Shown here: positions 1-9,253 of the stretch, piece after piece
Numbering within the stretch: position 1 is the stretch's first letter
Layout: each line of letters begins with the position of its first letter
Assembly: GCF_014773365.1 (NCBI RefSeq)
Contig: NZ_JACWUN010000003.1
Coordinates: 124,001 to 188,000 of the forward strand
Length of the DNA: 64,000 bases
Source of the DNA: Pelovirga terrestris
Lineage (GTDB): Bacteria; Desulfobacterota; Desulfuromonadia; Desulfuromonadales; Geopsychrobacteraceae
Direction: 5' to 3'
Position numbers and translations under genes: made by a program
Notes under the pieces: generated by a model
What the model was told of the DNA's origin: nothing
What the model saw: the letters and a program-made list of their open reading frames with translations, nothing else
Database searches by the model: none

Positions 1-263
1 TTCTGCCATTCCCGTGCTTGAATGATGCGCGGGACAATATCAAAGGGGAAAATCTTTTCCGTCTGGGCATCGTCACTGTAGACGTTAAAGGTGATCCCCA
101 GGTTCAGTAACGCCTTTTCTGCTGCCTGCTGACGCCGCTGCAATTCTGAATCGGGTAACGCATTGATCCGCTTGACCAACAGATCGGCACCAGGACGTGG
201 TTGCCCGTCGGCATCAAACAACTCATCGTAGAAACCTTCGGTATCATAACCAGTGAAATTCAT
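1..263 (-). CDS. circularly permuted ATP-grasp protein (DUF404/DUF407), 5' part only
   Basis: The first 87 codons of a gene that runs off the left edge. The ATG at 263 has a strong ribosome-binding site (GGAGGA, 268-273). The residues match the DUF404 start of circularly permuted ATP-grasp ligases: an FYDELFD motif near residue 11, GITFNVYSDD near residue 56, and a PFDIVPRII motif near residue 73. Family members are thought to form amide bonds using ATP; substrates are unknown. It lies 58 bp downstream of the transglutaminase gene on the same strand and is probably in the same operon. The catalytic half lies outside the window, so activity cannot be judged here. It is a second copy of the ATP-grasp module that is also present in the fused protein at 1242-3791. 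Confidence 0.85.
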   Translation of the reverse strand, partial: MNFTGYDTEGFYDELFDADGQPRPGADLLVKRINALPDSELQRRQQAAEKALLNLGITFNVYSDDAQTEKIFPFDIVPRIIQAREWQ

Positions 264-321
264 TGAATCCTCCTTTATTTAAGGGGTCAAAAAAACACCT
301 TCATTGTTACTGGCATCAGGT

Positions 322-1245
322 TCATGGACCCTGCCTCTGTTGTTGCTGATGCATCAACAAGGGTTGATCGGGCTGTCTTGCCACATCAACCGAAACGACC
401 ACCTGATGTTTGCCGCCTCCCAGGGCAATACCCTTCAAGGGGGAGACATCAGAAAAATCCCGTCCCCAGGCAACGGTAATATGCTGCTCCAGAGGCTGGT
501 GGTTATTGGTCGGATCAAAGTCAAGCCAGCCATGGCCCGGCAGATAGACGGCAAACCAGGCATGGGAAGCATCGGCACCGATGAGGCGCTCCTGGCCGGG
601 CGGTGGCAGGGTTTCGATATAACCACTGACATAGCGAGCCGCGAGCCCCAGGGAGCGCAGGCAGCCAATGGCTACATGAGCAAAATCCTGACATACGCCA
701 CGCCGCTTCTCAATAACTTCCGCCAGTGGCGTGGCGATCGTCGTTGATGTCGGGTCATAAGAAAAATCACGATAAACTCGCTGCATCAGATCCATCGTGG
801 CGGCCAGCAAGGGACGACCCGGAGTCATCGAAACCCGCGCATAATCAGCCAGTGACGGCAATAAAGGGATCAGCGGTGAAGGGTAGCGGTAGGGCATCAC
901 CGCGACAATATCGGGAGTGCGCTGGGTACGCAACATCTCGACCACCATCTCCCAGGGGTGTGACTGCTCCGGCTTCTGCAGGTACACCCGCGGGAACACT
1001 TCCACATCGCTGACGGCGGTCACGGTCAACATTTCATGGGGCTGTTGAATCGCAAAATGGGTTCTGCGGTTGCCGAAAAAATCGTTGCGCTCATGGATAT
1101 CTGTCGCTTCAGGGCTGATCTGCAGCACACTGTTGTGACAGCGCTGGTGCTCGGTCTGGCGCACCAGCAGGCAGGTCTCATTACGGCACAGGTTCACCGC
1201 TTCGCTGTAATGATAACGGGTGACATGACGAATACGGTATTTCAT
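322..1245 (-). CDS. bacterial transglutaminase-like cysteine protein, 307 aa
   Basis: A transglutaminase-core protein with the usual bacterial N-terminal beta domain (about residues 1-85) and a papain-like core (about 150-250). The expected catalytic triad is visible: Cys185 in GVCQDFAH, His228 in ASHAW and Asp244 in LDFDPTNN. Such proteins may act as peptidases or amide-forming enzymes. In this gene neighbourhood, partnership with the ATP-grasp/alpha-E ligase is the best guess. Its ATG overlaps the stop codon of the upstream ATP-grasp/alpha-E gene by four bases (ATGA), so translation is probably coupled. There is no signal peptide, so it should be cytoplasmic. The C-terminus is unusually Gln-rich. 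The family assignment is firm; the substrate is unknown. Confidence 0.9.
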   Translation of the reverse strand: MKYRIRHVTRYHYSEAVNLCRNETCLLVRQTEHQRCHNSVLQISPEATDIHERNDFFGNRRTHFAIQQPHEMLTVTAVSDVEVFPRVYLQKPEQSHPWEMVVEMLRTQRTPDIVAVMPYRYPSPLIPLLPSLADYARVSMTPGRPLLAATMDLMQRVYRDFSYDPTSTTIATPLAEVIEKRRGVCQDFAHVAIGCLRSLGLAARYVSGYIETLPPPGQERLIGADASHAWFAVYLPGHGWLDFDPTNNHQPLEQHITVAWGRDFSDVSPLKGIALGGGKHQVVVSVDVARQPDQPLLMHQQQQRQGP

Positions 1246-3791
1246 AGGGCCAATTCCCGCAACGGTGAACCGAATTGCTGCAAGGCAAGGGTCGGGCTGA
1301 AGTAAAGCTGGGTCAGACTGTCTGAAAGCTGCTGCAGACGCTTTTTCTGATCTGCCAGAAGGGCTTCCAGCAGCGGATAGGTCCCACTGTCGGAAATCTG
1401 TCGGGTCAGGGCTTTATGATCCGTCGCCAGTAATTGCTCCATGGCAGCGGAGATAATCGCTTCATCCTGACCTACCGCCGGTATATTGGCCTCATGGGGC
1501 AGTTCACTGATATGCTTTTTCAACTGACGCATCTGACAGGCCAGAGCCCGAGGATAGTTTTCATCCAGCAACAACAGCTCAAGGATCGGCGATAGCTGCA
1601 TAAACGAGCGGTAACGCCGACGAAAGACCACCAGGCTGTTGCAGCTTGCCAGCACCGTTTCCATGATCCGCGCTTCGGTCGCACTGTCGTAGCAGGGCAC
1701 CAGGGTCTCATTGAGCAGATCGATCAAATTGAGGGCACGCTCGAGGCGCCGGCCGATATTCAGCAGCTGCCAGGCCGTTTCCCGCGCCATGTTTTCATAT
1801 GCCAGGCCGCTGAAGGCAGACAACTGGAGCACCAGCTGCTGAACGCTATCATACATCCGACCGCTGCCAATCAATGCCCTGCCGACGCGTGGATTCCATG
1901 ATTGCATCTGGTCGACCATGCGCCAGGCATCTTCGGGAAGCAGATCGCGCACAGCCACGGCCGAACGTCCCAGGCTGCGTAACGATGAACGCAGACTCCC
2001 GGGGCGATCAATATCACGGATCAGCGACAACAACTCCGAGCGCGGATCGTCCAGTTTCGGCTGCGCATCTTTGCCGGTAAAGCCGGGATAGGTCAGGGTG
2101 ACATGAGTCAACGCCTGGAGCAAATGATTCAGGCTGATTCGATCATCCGGATCACCAAATTCCCTGACTTCACGCAGCTTGACCAGAACAGAGCGCAGCA
2201 GGCGCGCGGTCTGCTCGGTGCGCTCGGCATAACGCCCGGCCCAGAACAAATTCTCTGCTGCGCGGCTGGGCAAGGGTGCAAAATGGGGTGAAAGGGCTAC
2301 ATCAGTGGCTGAGCGCAACCACAGGTTGACCTGCTGGTGGGGTTCCAGCGTCAGGACCCAGGTGTCCTTGATACTGCCCGCCCGTTGTCCGGCAACCAGT
2401 AGATTGTCACCGGCCGAGGCGACCCGGCTCAAGCCCCCCTGCATCACCAGGTAACTGTCGTTGTAGGCAGTGACATAGAGGCTGACCAGACTCTGGCGGG
2501 TGACCAGTTTTTTTCCTTCGAAGGAAGGAAAAGCAACATAATCAACCTGTTCCTGGCCGACAAAGAGGCGCGGGTTGGCACTGATCAGCTCCGACCAGCG
2601 CTTGCGCTCAATATCCGTCATCCGTCCCGGTGTTGCCTTCGGCAGATGGGCCAAGGGCTGAATCGGTTTGATAATCAGACGATCAAGATTTTCCAGCACA
2701 TACTTACATTCACGCGGTTGTCCGCACCACCAGGTCGCAATCGACGGCATTTTCAGATCGGTTCCGAGAAAATAGCGACAGATCCCCGGCAAAAAAGCCT
2801 TCAGCGCCGGATTAGCCAGGACACTGCTGCCGATCGGATTGACCATGGCCACATTGCCCCGGCGCACCGCCTGCAGCAGACCGGGCACCCCACCATGACC
2901 AAGCAGTTCCAGCGGGTCGCTGGCGTCGTCCGCCAGGCGCGAAAAAATCACATCAACCTGACGCAGGCCATCGACCGATTTTAACCAGACACAACTGTCG
3001 CGCACCACCAGATCCCCTCCCTGCACAAGGGGATAACCCAGATAGGAGGCCAGGTAGGCATGTTCGAAGTAATCGGGGTGGGTCGGGCCGGCAGTCAGCA
3101 CGACAATCCGTGGGTCATCCTGATTGTGCCGAACCAATTGACCAAAACGCTGGCGCACAGCACGAAAAAACTGGGCCAGCCGGTGGACCCTTAAACCTTC
3201 AAACAACTGGGGAAAGCTGCGCGTCATGATCACCCTGGTTTCGAGGGAATAGCCGGCCCCGAAAGGCTGGTTAACATGATCATCAACAACCCAGAAATTT
3301 CCGTCAGTACCTTTGGCAACGGTGGCAGAATACAGATTCAGTTGCTGTGGTTCGGGAAAATTGCCATCAGCACACGGGTAGAGGAAGCCACTGTGGGGAA
3401 ATACCAGCTCCGGCGGCAACAAACGATTCTCAATCAGCTTGCGCGGACCATAGATATCCCGCAGAATCAAGTTAAACAACTGGGCGCGCTGGACCAGAGC
3501 CTGATCAAGATGGCCCCACTCAGCGACACTGAAAATCAGCGGCAGCGGGTCAAACTGCCAGGCACGGGTATTGTTACTCTGATCAAAGACATTGTGGATG
3601 GCTCCATTTTCCCGCAGTAGCCGTTGCGCCTCGCGAAAGCGGGTATGTACGCGTAGCCCCATTTTCTCGAGATTCTGCTGCAGCCGCTGCCAGTGCTCGG
3701 AAAAATCCCCGGCCCCCGCTGCATTGACGATTGCCCGGTAACTGTCAGCAACGCCTGGGGTTGAAATAGCTGTTTCAGGTTCACTTATCAA
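1242..3791 (-). CDS. fused circularly permuted ATP-grasp / alpha-E domain protein, 849 aa
   Basis: A two-part protein. Residues about 60-490 are a circularly permuted ATP-grasp unit (DUF404/DUF407) and about 520-840 are an all-helical alpha-E domain (DUF403). Family landmarks include VVLTAGP near residue 230, a GQEQVDY stretch near 415 and VMQGGLSRVAS near 450; the alpha-E part begins around AENLFWAGRYAERTEQ. The position where ATP-grasp ligases normally carry a glycine-rich loop reads IIKPIQPLAHLPKATPG here and looks degenerate, so catalysis is uncertain. The start is a TTG with GAGAG nine bases upstream; no better in-frame start precedes the conserved N-terminus. The gene lies 40 bp after the DUF2126 gene and overlaps the next transglutaminase gene by four bases. 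Confidence 0.88.
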   Translation of the reverse strand: MISEPETAISTPGVADSYRAIVNAAGAGDFSEHWQRLQQNLEKMGLRVHTRFREAQRLLRENGAIHNVFDQSNNTRAWQFDPLPLIFSVAEWGHLDQALVQRAQLFNLILRDIYGPRKLIENRLLPPELVFPHSGFLYPCADGNFPEPQQLNLYSATVAKGTDGNFWVVDDHVNQPFGAGYSLETRVIMTRSFPQLFEGLRVHRLAQFFRAVRQRFGQLVRHNQDDPRIVVLTAGPTHPDYFEHAYLASYLGYPLVQGGDLVVRDSCVWLKSVDGLRQVDVIFSRLADDASDPLELLGHGGVPGLLQAVRRGNVAMVNPIGSSVLANPALKAFLPGICRYFLGTDLKMPSIATWWCGQPRECKYVLENLDRLIIKPIQPLAHLPKATPGRMTDIERKRWSELISANPRLFVGQEQVDYVAFPSFEGKKLVTRQSLVSLYVTAYNDSYLVMQGGLSRVASAGDNLLVAGQRAGSIKDTWVLTLEPHQQVNLWLRSATDVALSPHFAPLPSRAAENLFWAGRYAERTEQTARLLRSVLVKLREVREFGDPDDRISLNHLLQALTHVTLTYPGFTGKDAQPKLDDPRSELLSLIRDIDRPGSLRSSLRSLGRSAVAVRDLLPEDAWRMVDQMQSWNPRVGRALIGSGRMYDSVQQLVLQLSAFSGLAYENMARETAWQLLNIGRRLERALNLIDLLNETLVPCYDSATEARIMETVLASCNSLVVFRRRYRSFMQLSPILELLLLDENYPRALACQMRQLKKHISELPHEANIPAVGQDEAIISAAMEQLLATDHKALTRQISDSGTYPLLEALLADQKKRLQQLSDSLTQLYFSPTLALQQFGSPLRELAL

Positions 3792-3831
3792 AGTTAAACT
3801 CTCATCACATGTGGGTTGTTTAGGGTGTTCA

Positions 3832-6800
3832 TCAGCAACTCTGACTGTGACGGCGCAGATCCAGGGTCAAGGGAAATTCATCATCAATGTCAATCGGTGG
3901 TGGCGCCATGGGTCCGGGCACCGATCCGTTCGGGAAGAAACGTCCGAGGGTGCCGAAATCGGCGTGGGGAGCCAGTCGTCCCGGGGTATGTTCGGTCACA
4001 GTAAACATGGAGCGACGGCGTGATTCCGCGATCAACGGGTTCAAAGGGAAAACATCATAGCTGCGGCCGCCGGGGTGGGACACATGATAGGAGCAGCCGC
4101 CAATGGAGCAACCGTTCCAGGTGTCGATCACATCGAACACCAGCGGGGCATGGGGCTTGATCGTTGGATGCAGCGCCGATGGCGGCTGCCAGGCACGATA
4201 GCGAATGCCGGCAACAAATTCATCGCGCCGTCCGGTGCTGCGCAACGGCAGACGCATGCCGTTACAGACAATAACGTAGCGCTCTTCTGTCAGCCCGGTC
4301 ACGTGCAGCTGCAAGCGCTCCACCGAAGAGTCAACGTAGCGTGAAGTCCCCTGGCTGGTGACTTCTTCACCGAGCACATGCCAGGGTTCGATGGCAAAAC
4401 GCAATTCCAGCTCGATATTGTCGATCTGCACCGTCCCGTAACGGGGGAACCTGAATTCAAAGAAGGGATCAAACCAGTCAAACTGGAATGGATAGCCGGC
4501 ACGTTTCAGATCGGCCATCACCTCTTTGACGTCCTGGGCTACAAACCAGGGGAGCAGGAAGCGATCATGCAGTGAGGTGCCCCAACGCACCAGTTTATGA
4601 GCATAGGGCTCGCGCCAGAACCAGGCAACCAGAGTGCGCAACAACAGATTCTGGACCAGACTCATGCGGGCATGGGGTGGCATCTCAAAGGCGCGCAACT
4701 CAAGGATACCGAGGCGACCAGCCGGCCCATCGGGTGAATAGAGTTTATCAATACAGAATTCAGCGCGATGGGTATTACCGGTCACATCGATCAGCAGATT
4801 ACGCAGCAACCGATCCACCAGCCAGGGCGCAGCGACCTCCCCTTCCGGCATCTGGGCAAAAGCAATTTCGAGCTCATAAAGGGAATCATCCCGGGCCTCA
4901 TCGATACGCGGTGCCTGGCTGGTCGGCCCCATGAACATACCGGAAAACAGGTAGGAAAGCCCGGGGTGATGCTGCCAGTAGGTGATCAGGCTGCGCAGCA
5001 GATCAGGTCGACGCAACATCGGGCTATCCGCCGGGGTAGCTCCACCCAGGGTGATATGATTGCCGCCACCGGTGCCGGTATGACGACCATCGAGCATGAA
5101 TTTTTCCGTTCCCAGTCGACACTGGCGGGCCTCTTCGTACAGGCGCGTGGTATTTTCAACAATTTCCTGCCAGCTGTTGGCTGGATGGATATTGACCTCA
5201 ATGACGCCGGGGTCGGGGGTCACGCTCAAGCGCTCAATGCGCCAGTCGCGCGGGGGTTCATAACCTTCGATCACCACCGGCAATTCCAGCTCTGCCGCCG
5301 TCGCCTCAATCACGGCAATCAGATCAAGATACTGCTCAAGAGCCGGCAGGGGAGGCATAAACAGATAGAGACGCCTGTCACGTACTTCAAAACAGATGGC
5401 GGTATGAGGAATCTCTTCCAGCTTGAGCTGTTCTTCGCTTTCCACAACCTGTCCGGGTACTTCCGGCGGCCAGGACGACTGGGGAAAATCTCCCAATGGC
5501 GGCAATGGCGCAAACTGGCTCTGCTCCATGAACGGCTCCCGTTTCTCCGGAGCAACCCAGGGCAGTGAATCCAGGGGCAGACGCATACCCATAGCGGAGT
5601 CACCGGGAATCAGATACATCTGCTCGCGCCGGAAATCCCAGTCAGCACTGATCCAGCGCCCCTCGAGGGGCTCCCAGCGTAGCGGCAATGCGTAGCCGAC
5701 TGGTTGATCAAGCCCGTGGGTCAACACTTTTGCCAAGGCGCGACGCTCCATGCTGTCTTTCAGGTTGGCCGCTTCAGGATCAAGATTAACCGGGGTGGCG
5801 CCTTCTTTCCAGAGCCAGTAGAGCGGGTCTTCGTATCCGGCAACAAGATAATGGTCCTTAACCCCGATACGCTCAGCAACTCGCACGGCAAAGCGCTGTG
5901 CCAGGTCCTGGCTCACTGTCCCCGGCTTGCGGATATCGGCGAGCAAATCAGGATTCTTCCAGATCGGTTGCTTGTCCTTGCGCCAGAAGCAGTTATAGGC
6001 CCAGCGCGGCAACGGCTCACCGGGGTACCATTTACCCTGGCCATAATGCAACAAACCACCGCTGGTGAAAGCTTCTCGCAGGCGCAGCACCAGATCATGG
6101 GCGAGTTTGCGCTTGTGCTCACCATCAGCGTGAGTATTCCACTGGTCGCTCTCCATATCATCGATCGAGACAAAGGTCGGCTCACCACCCATGGTCAAGC
6201 GGACATCACCGGCAACCAGATCTTCTTCCACTGTTTGCCCCAAAGCATTGATCAGTTGCCACTGATCATCACTATAGGGCTTGGTCACCCGCGGATCCTC
6301 ATGGAGGCGATGGACGGTATTACTATATTCAAAGGTGACGTCACAGGGACCGGTTGCTCCGGTCAAAGGTGCGGCGCTGGCCGGATGGGGGGTGCAGGCC
6401 AGAGGGATATGCCCTTCGCCGGCCAGCAGACCGGAGGTTGGGTCAAGACCGACCCAGCCGGCACCAGGGATATAAACCTCGGCCCAGGCATGGAGATCGG
6501 TAAAATCAGCGTCCGGCCCGGAAGGCCCATCAAGGGATTTTTCATCGGCGCTCAACTGCACCAGGTAGCCACTGACAAAACGTGCAGCCAACCCCAGATG
6601 ACGTAAAATCTGCACCAGCAACCAGGCGGTATCACGGCAGGAACCAAGAGCCAGGCACAAGGTGGTTTCACAGGTCTGAACACCGGGTTCCATGCGGACC
6701 GAATAGGCGATGTCCTGATTTAAGCGACGATTAACCTCCACCAGAAAATCGACGGTGATCATTGGCTCGCGGTCGATTTTTTCCAGCCAGCGTGATAATC

Positions 6801-7176
6801 GCGGCCCAGCATGAATCTTCTGCAGATAGGGGATCAGCTCGGTGCGTTCCTGGTGGGTATAGGCGAACGGATATTTTTCAGCATATTCCTCAATAAAGAA
6901 ATCGAAGGGGTTATAGGCGACCATATCGGCGACCACCTCGACCTCAATCGACAGTTCCTTGCTCGGCTCAGGAAACACCAGCCGAGCGAGATAATTGCCA
7001 AAGGCATCCTGTTGCCAGTTAATAAAATGCCCTTCCGGCAGGATCTTCAGGGAATAAGCCTGGATCGGGGTACGGCAGTGAGGAGCCGGGCGCAAGCGCA
7101 ACACGTGGGGATAAATCTGGGTCGGCTGATCAAAGAGATAACGGGTCACATGGTGGCAGGCGATTCGAATCGGCAT
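3832..7176 (-). CDS. transglutaminase-DUF2126 fusion protein, 1114 aa
   Basis: The large first gene of the cluster. Residues 1-250 form a transglutaminase module with Cys180 (GSCRDTAW), His229 (DLHAWAEVY) and Asp245 (GLDPTSG). Residues about 310-1100 are DUF2126, a domain related to glutamine synthetase/glutamate-cysteine ligase-type amidoligases; the motifs GGEPTF (near 328) and GTGGGNH (near 709) are present. DUF2126, ATP-grasp, alpha-E and transglutaminase genes are known from comparative genomics to travel together, and a peptide-tag or small-peptide synthesis role has been proposed. I know of no firmly established product. AAGGA lies eight bases upstream of the ATG. The length is typical of the family, and no signal peptide is present. 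Confidence 0.92.
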   Translation of the reverse strand: MPIRIACHHVTRYLFDQPTQIYPHVLRLRPAPHCRTPIQAYSLKILPEGHFINWQQDAFGNYLARLVFPEPSKELSIEVEVVADMVAYNPFDFFIEEYAEKYPFAYTHQERTELIPYLQKIHAGPRLSRWLEKIDREPMITVDFLVEVNRRLNQDIAYSVRMEPGVQTCETTLCLALGSCRDTAWLLVQILRHLGLAARFVSGYLVQLSADEKSLDGPSGPDADFTDLHAWAEVYIPGAGWVGLDPTSGLLAGEGHIPLACTPHPASAAPLTGATGPCDVTFEYSNTVHRLHEDPRVTKPYSDDQWQLINALGQTVEEDLVAGDVRLTMGGEPTFVSIDDMESDQWNTHADGEHKRKLAHDLVLRLREAFTSGGLLHYGQGKWYPGEPLPRWAYNCFWRKDKQPIWKNPDLLADIRKPGTVSQDLAQRFAVRVAERIGVKDHYLVAGYEDPLYWLWKEGATPVNLDPEAANLKDSMERRALAKVLTHGLDQPVGYALPLRWEPLEGRWISADWDFRREQMYLIPGDSAMGMRLPLDSLPWVAPEKREPFMEQSQFAPLPPLGDFPQSSWPPEVPGQVVESEEQLKLEEIPHTAICFEVRDRRLYLFMPPLPALEQYLDLIAVIEATAAELELPVVIEGYEPPRDWRIERLSVTPDPGVIEVNIHPANSWQEIVENTTRLYEEARQCRLGTEKFMLDGRHTGTGGGNHITLGGATPADSPMLRRPDLLRSLITYWQHHPGLSYLFSGMFMGPTSQAPRIDEARDDSLYELEIAFAQMPEGEVAAPWLVDRLLRNLLIDVTGNTHRAEFCIDKLYSPDGPAGRLGILELRAFEMPPHARMSLVQNLLLRTLVAWFWREPYAHKLVRWGTSLHDRFLLPWFVAQDVKEVMADLKRAGYPFQFDWFDPFFEFRFPRYGTVQIDNIELELRFAIEPWHVLGEEVTSQGTSRYVDSSVERLQLHVTGLTEERYVIVCNGMRLPLRSTGRRDEFVAGIRYRAWQPPSALHPTIKPHAPLVFDVIDTWNGCSIGGCSYHVSHPGGRSYDVFPLNPLIAESRRRSMFTVTEHTPGRLAPHADFGTLGRFFPNGSVPGPMAPPPIDIDDEFPLTLDLRRHSQSC

Positions 7177-7288
7177 AAATATGTCCTTACATCTGCAAGT
7201 CGCTAAGGGACCAGCATGATCAATAAAAGAAAAAACCGGAAGCGCGGTCTATATTAGTTGAACAGAGCGTCAAAAGCGATTGAAAACC

Positions 7289-8032
7289 TCAAGGGTCAAG
7301 TATTCCTGCATGGCAGGCCGCACCGACAATCCCGGCCTGATTCAGCAAGCTTGCCGGCAGCAGCCGGGCACGGGTCTGCAGGTAGGGAAAAAACTGATCA
7401 CTGCGCTGACTGACGCCGCCACCGATGATGATCAGATCCGGTGACAACAAACGTTCAACCGCAGCAAAAAATTGATTCAGGCGTCCGCCCCACTCCTGCC
7501 AGCTGAGATGCTCCTGGATCCGTATCGATGCCGCTGCGTATTCCTCGGCAATCCCACTTTTTAACGGAAAAGATCCCAACTCGAGGTTGGGAAACAGCTG
7601 CTGACGGCAAAAAAGCGCCGAACCGATACCCGTACCCAGAGTCAACACCAGCACCGTTTCATCATGACCCGCTCCGGCACCAAAACGCATTTCAGCGAGA
7701 CCGGCAGCATCCGCATCATTAAGCACCACGCATTCCCCCGGGATGGCATTGCCAAACAGATCAACGGCATCGATGCCGATCCAGCTGGCATCGATATTGG
7801 CTGCTGTACCCACCACCCCCTCGCGCATCACCGCCGGGAAACCAATGCCGACCCGCCCTTGCCAGTCGAGGGCTGACACCAATTGTCCCACCTGGTCAGC
7901 GATTGCCCCTGGAGTCGCCGGGCGTGGCGTAGGAAGTTCAAACGGCACCCCCAGCAATGTGCCTTCGTTCACATCAACCAGAGCCGCCTTGATCCAACTA
8001 CCGCCGATATCAATCCCCAATACCTGCATCAA
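7289..8032 (-). CDS. ppgK: polyphosphate glucokinase (ROK family), 247 aa
   Basis: A ROK-family sugar kinase of the polyphosphate glucokinase subgroup, which phosphorylates glucose using polyphosphate and/or ATP. The phosphate-binding motif GIDIGGSWIKAAL lies at the N-terminus, followed by AANIDASWIG, NDADAAGLAE, TLGTGIGSALF and the C-terminal GGGVS and GIVGAA motifs, all in the usual order. The zinc-binding CxCGxxGC motif of typical ROK kinases is absent, as expected for this subgroup. One oddity is ELGS where relatives have ELGH near residue 150. The gene overlaps the upstream DUF393 gene by four bases, so the two are probably co-translated. The subgroup assignment is good; the phosphate donor is inferred. 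Confidence 0.87.
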   Translation of the reverse strand: MMQVLGIDIGGSWIKAALVDVNEGTLLGVPFELPTPRPATPGAIADQVGQLVSALDWQGRVGIGFPAVMREGVVGTAANIDASWIGIDAVDLFGNAIPGECVVLNDADAAGLAEMRFGAGAGHDETVLVLTLGTGIGSALFCRQQLFPNLELGSFPLKSGIAEEYAAASIRIQEHLSWQEWGGRLNQFFAAVERLLSPDLIIIGGGVSQRSDQFFPYLQTRARLLPASLLNQAGIVGAACHAGILDP

Positions 8033-8466
8033 TCTTTCCCCTTGGGACGATCCGTCTTCTCATGTTTGAGAGCACATATGTCTGTTTCGCAATCCTGTCG
8101 CCGTCGGGGTAAAAGGTGCCGATAACGGGCGAAAAGCCGATAGCCCCCACGGCTGAGGGAATGGACCCCGGGCAAACCGCAAAACGCCGCCGCCAGGCGC
8201 CAGACTGAACCACTGGGAAACGCCTGCCAGATTGCAATAAAAGCATCGATACCGGTAGTAAAGTTGCCGTGACCATCGCGCACATGGAGCTCTGACATGA
8301 AGTCACCAAGGGATTTGCCATAGGCATCCGGACGGAAATGATCATCACTGATATCAATAAACGCCAGACGTCCATCCGGATTGTTACGCCGATAGGTTTC
8401 CATTTCAGCGCTACAAATCCGACACGAGCCATCAAAAAAAATTTGCAGCGGAAAGGTAATTGCCAT
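8029..8466 (-). CDS. DUF393 (DCC family) thiol-disulfide protein, 145 aa
   Basis: A small protein of the DUF393/DCC family, named for a conserved N-terminal Asp-Cys-Cys pattern. FFDGSCRIC, at about residues 7-15, carries the CxxC pair that suggests a thioredoxin-like redox role; biochemical function is not established. The ATG at 8466 is chosen because it starts right before the conserved beta strand. A GTG at 8532 would add 22 poorly supported residues without a ribosome-binding site. It overlaps ppgK by four bases and is the first gene of that two-gene unit. Confidence 0.78.
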   Translation of the reverse strand: MAITFPLQIFFDGSCRICSAEMETYRRNNPDGRLAFIDISDDHFRPDAYGKSLGDFMSELHVRDGHGNFTTGIDAFIAIWQAFPSGSVWRLAAAFCGLPGVHSLSRGGYRLFARYRHLLPRRRQDCETDICALKHEKTDRPKGKD

Positions 8467-8625
8467 ATCTTGCCCCGTCGTCAAGGAAAGGTTAGGATAG
8501 AAACTCAAGGTCAGGACACCCTCAATGAACACCGATTGAAATTGTCATCATAGCACAAACTCCGCTTTTTACGCAGCTTCAGATTGATGATTAGGCGTGC
8601 AGGGCATTCTCGTTTAGGTTTTTAG

Positions 8626-9111
8626 ATGCAGATTAAAGAGGAACAAAATCGGTCGATGTTCAGCAGTGTCGTGGTCATCGCCCTGATCATTTTATTCCAT
8701 GTTGCCTTAATCGTCGGCTTAATCAGTTCCGTCATCCTGTTTAAGGGAATCTACGACCTGCGCTGGTGGATTCTGGCGATCGGATTATTACTGGTCATTG
8801 CCTCCGGCTATTTTTTCTACCGTCGAGCCAAGGCCGGCAAGCGTCGTCTGCGCGACATCATGAATGATCCTGCGTTCCAAAACCGCAGCGTCGAAATCAG
8901 CCTGATGGGAGGAATGGCGACCCTGCGCGTCGGTCACCAGGACCACCACCAGCAACCACGTATGATCGATATTGGGCATGACGGTGAGATCAAGCAACTG
9001 CCGGCCCCGTCATCCCATCAAATCGCCGAACTGACCGAATTGAACCGTATGCTGGAACAGGGGCTGATCACCAAAGAAGAATTTATGCGGTTAAAACAGG
9101 ACATCCTCTAG
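8626..9111 (+). CDS. two-helix membrane protein with C-terminal SHOCT domain, 161 aa
   Basis: A hypothetical inner-membrane protein. Hydrophobic helices lie at about residues 13-38 and 47-66, followed by a basic stretch (RRAKAGKRR), a His/Gln-rich region (HQDHHQQ near 105) and a C-terminal SHOCT motif (about 132-161: ELNRMLEQGLITKEEF). SHOCT is a short helical-hairpin oligomerisation motif found at protein ends; it gives no function by itself. No partner gene is obvious: the preceding gene is divergent, and a promoter lies between this gene and the next. ATG at 8626 has only a weak AGG upstream; ATG at 8656 is an alternative start. Confidence 0.7.
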   Translation: MQIKEEQNRSMFSSVVVIALIILFHVALIVGLISSVILFKGIYDLRWWILAIGLLLVIASGYFFYRRAKAGKRRLRDIMNDPAFQNRSVEISLMGGMATLRVGHQDHHQQPRMIDIGHDGEIKQLPAPSSHQIAELTELNRMLEQGLITKEEFMRLKQDIL

Positions 9112-9164
9112 ATATCTCGCCGTCTTTTCCTCGATGTTTTTTGGAAGCCTCTCATTTTTCCAGC

Positions 9165-9191
9165 TTGACAACCTGCCCTTAAGCCTATAAT
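9165..9191 (+). promoter_or_regulatory. sigma-70-type promoter for the lipoprotein-LysM genes
   Basis: A perfect TTGACA (9165-9170) and a perfect TATAAT (9186-9191) are separated by 15 bp, somewhat short of the ideal 17. It sits 63 bp upstream of the lipoprotein start codon. Confidence 0.55.
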
Positions 9192-9253
9192 TTTTACACA
9201 CTATAGTATTCATTCCTTATTAACATTGAGTGTTTATGGAGAAGCCTGGTTTT

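Noticed and set aside
4768-6606. Long plus-strand open frames of 266 and 300 codons
   Set aside because: They lie antisense to the DUF2126 gene, have no ribosome-binding site or recognisable domain, and reflect codon bias of the real gene.
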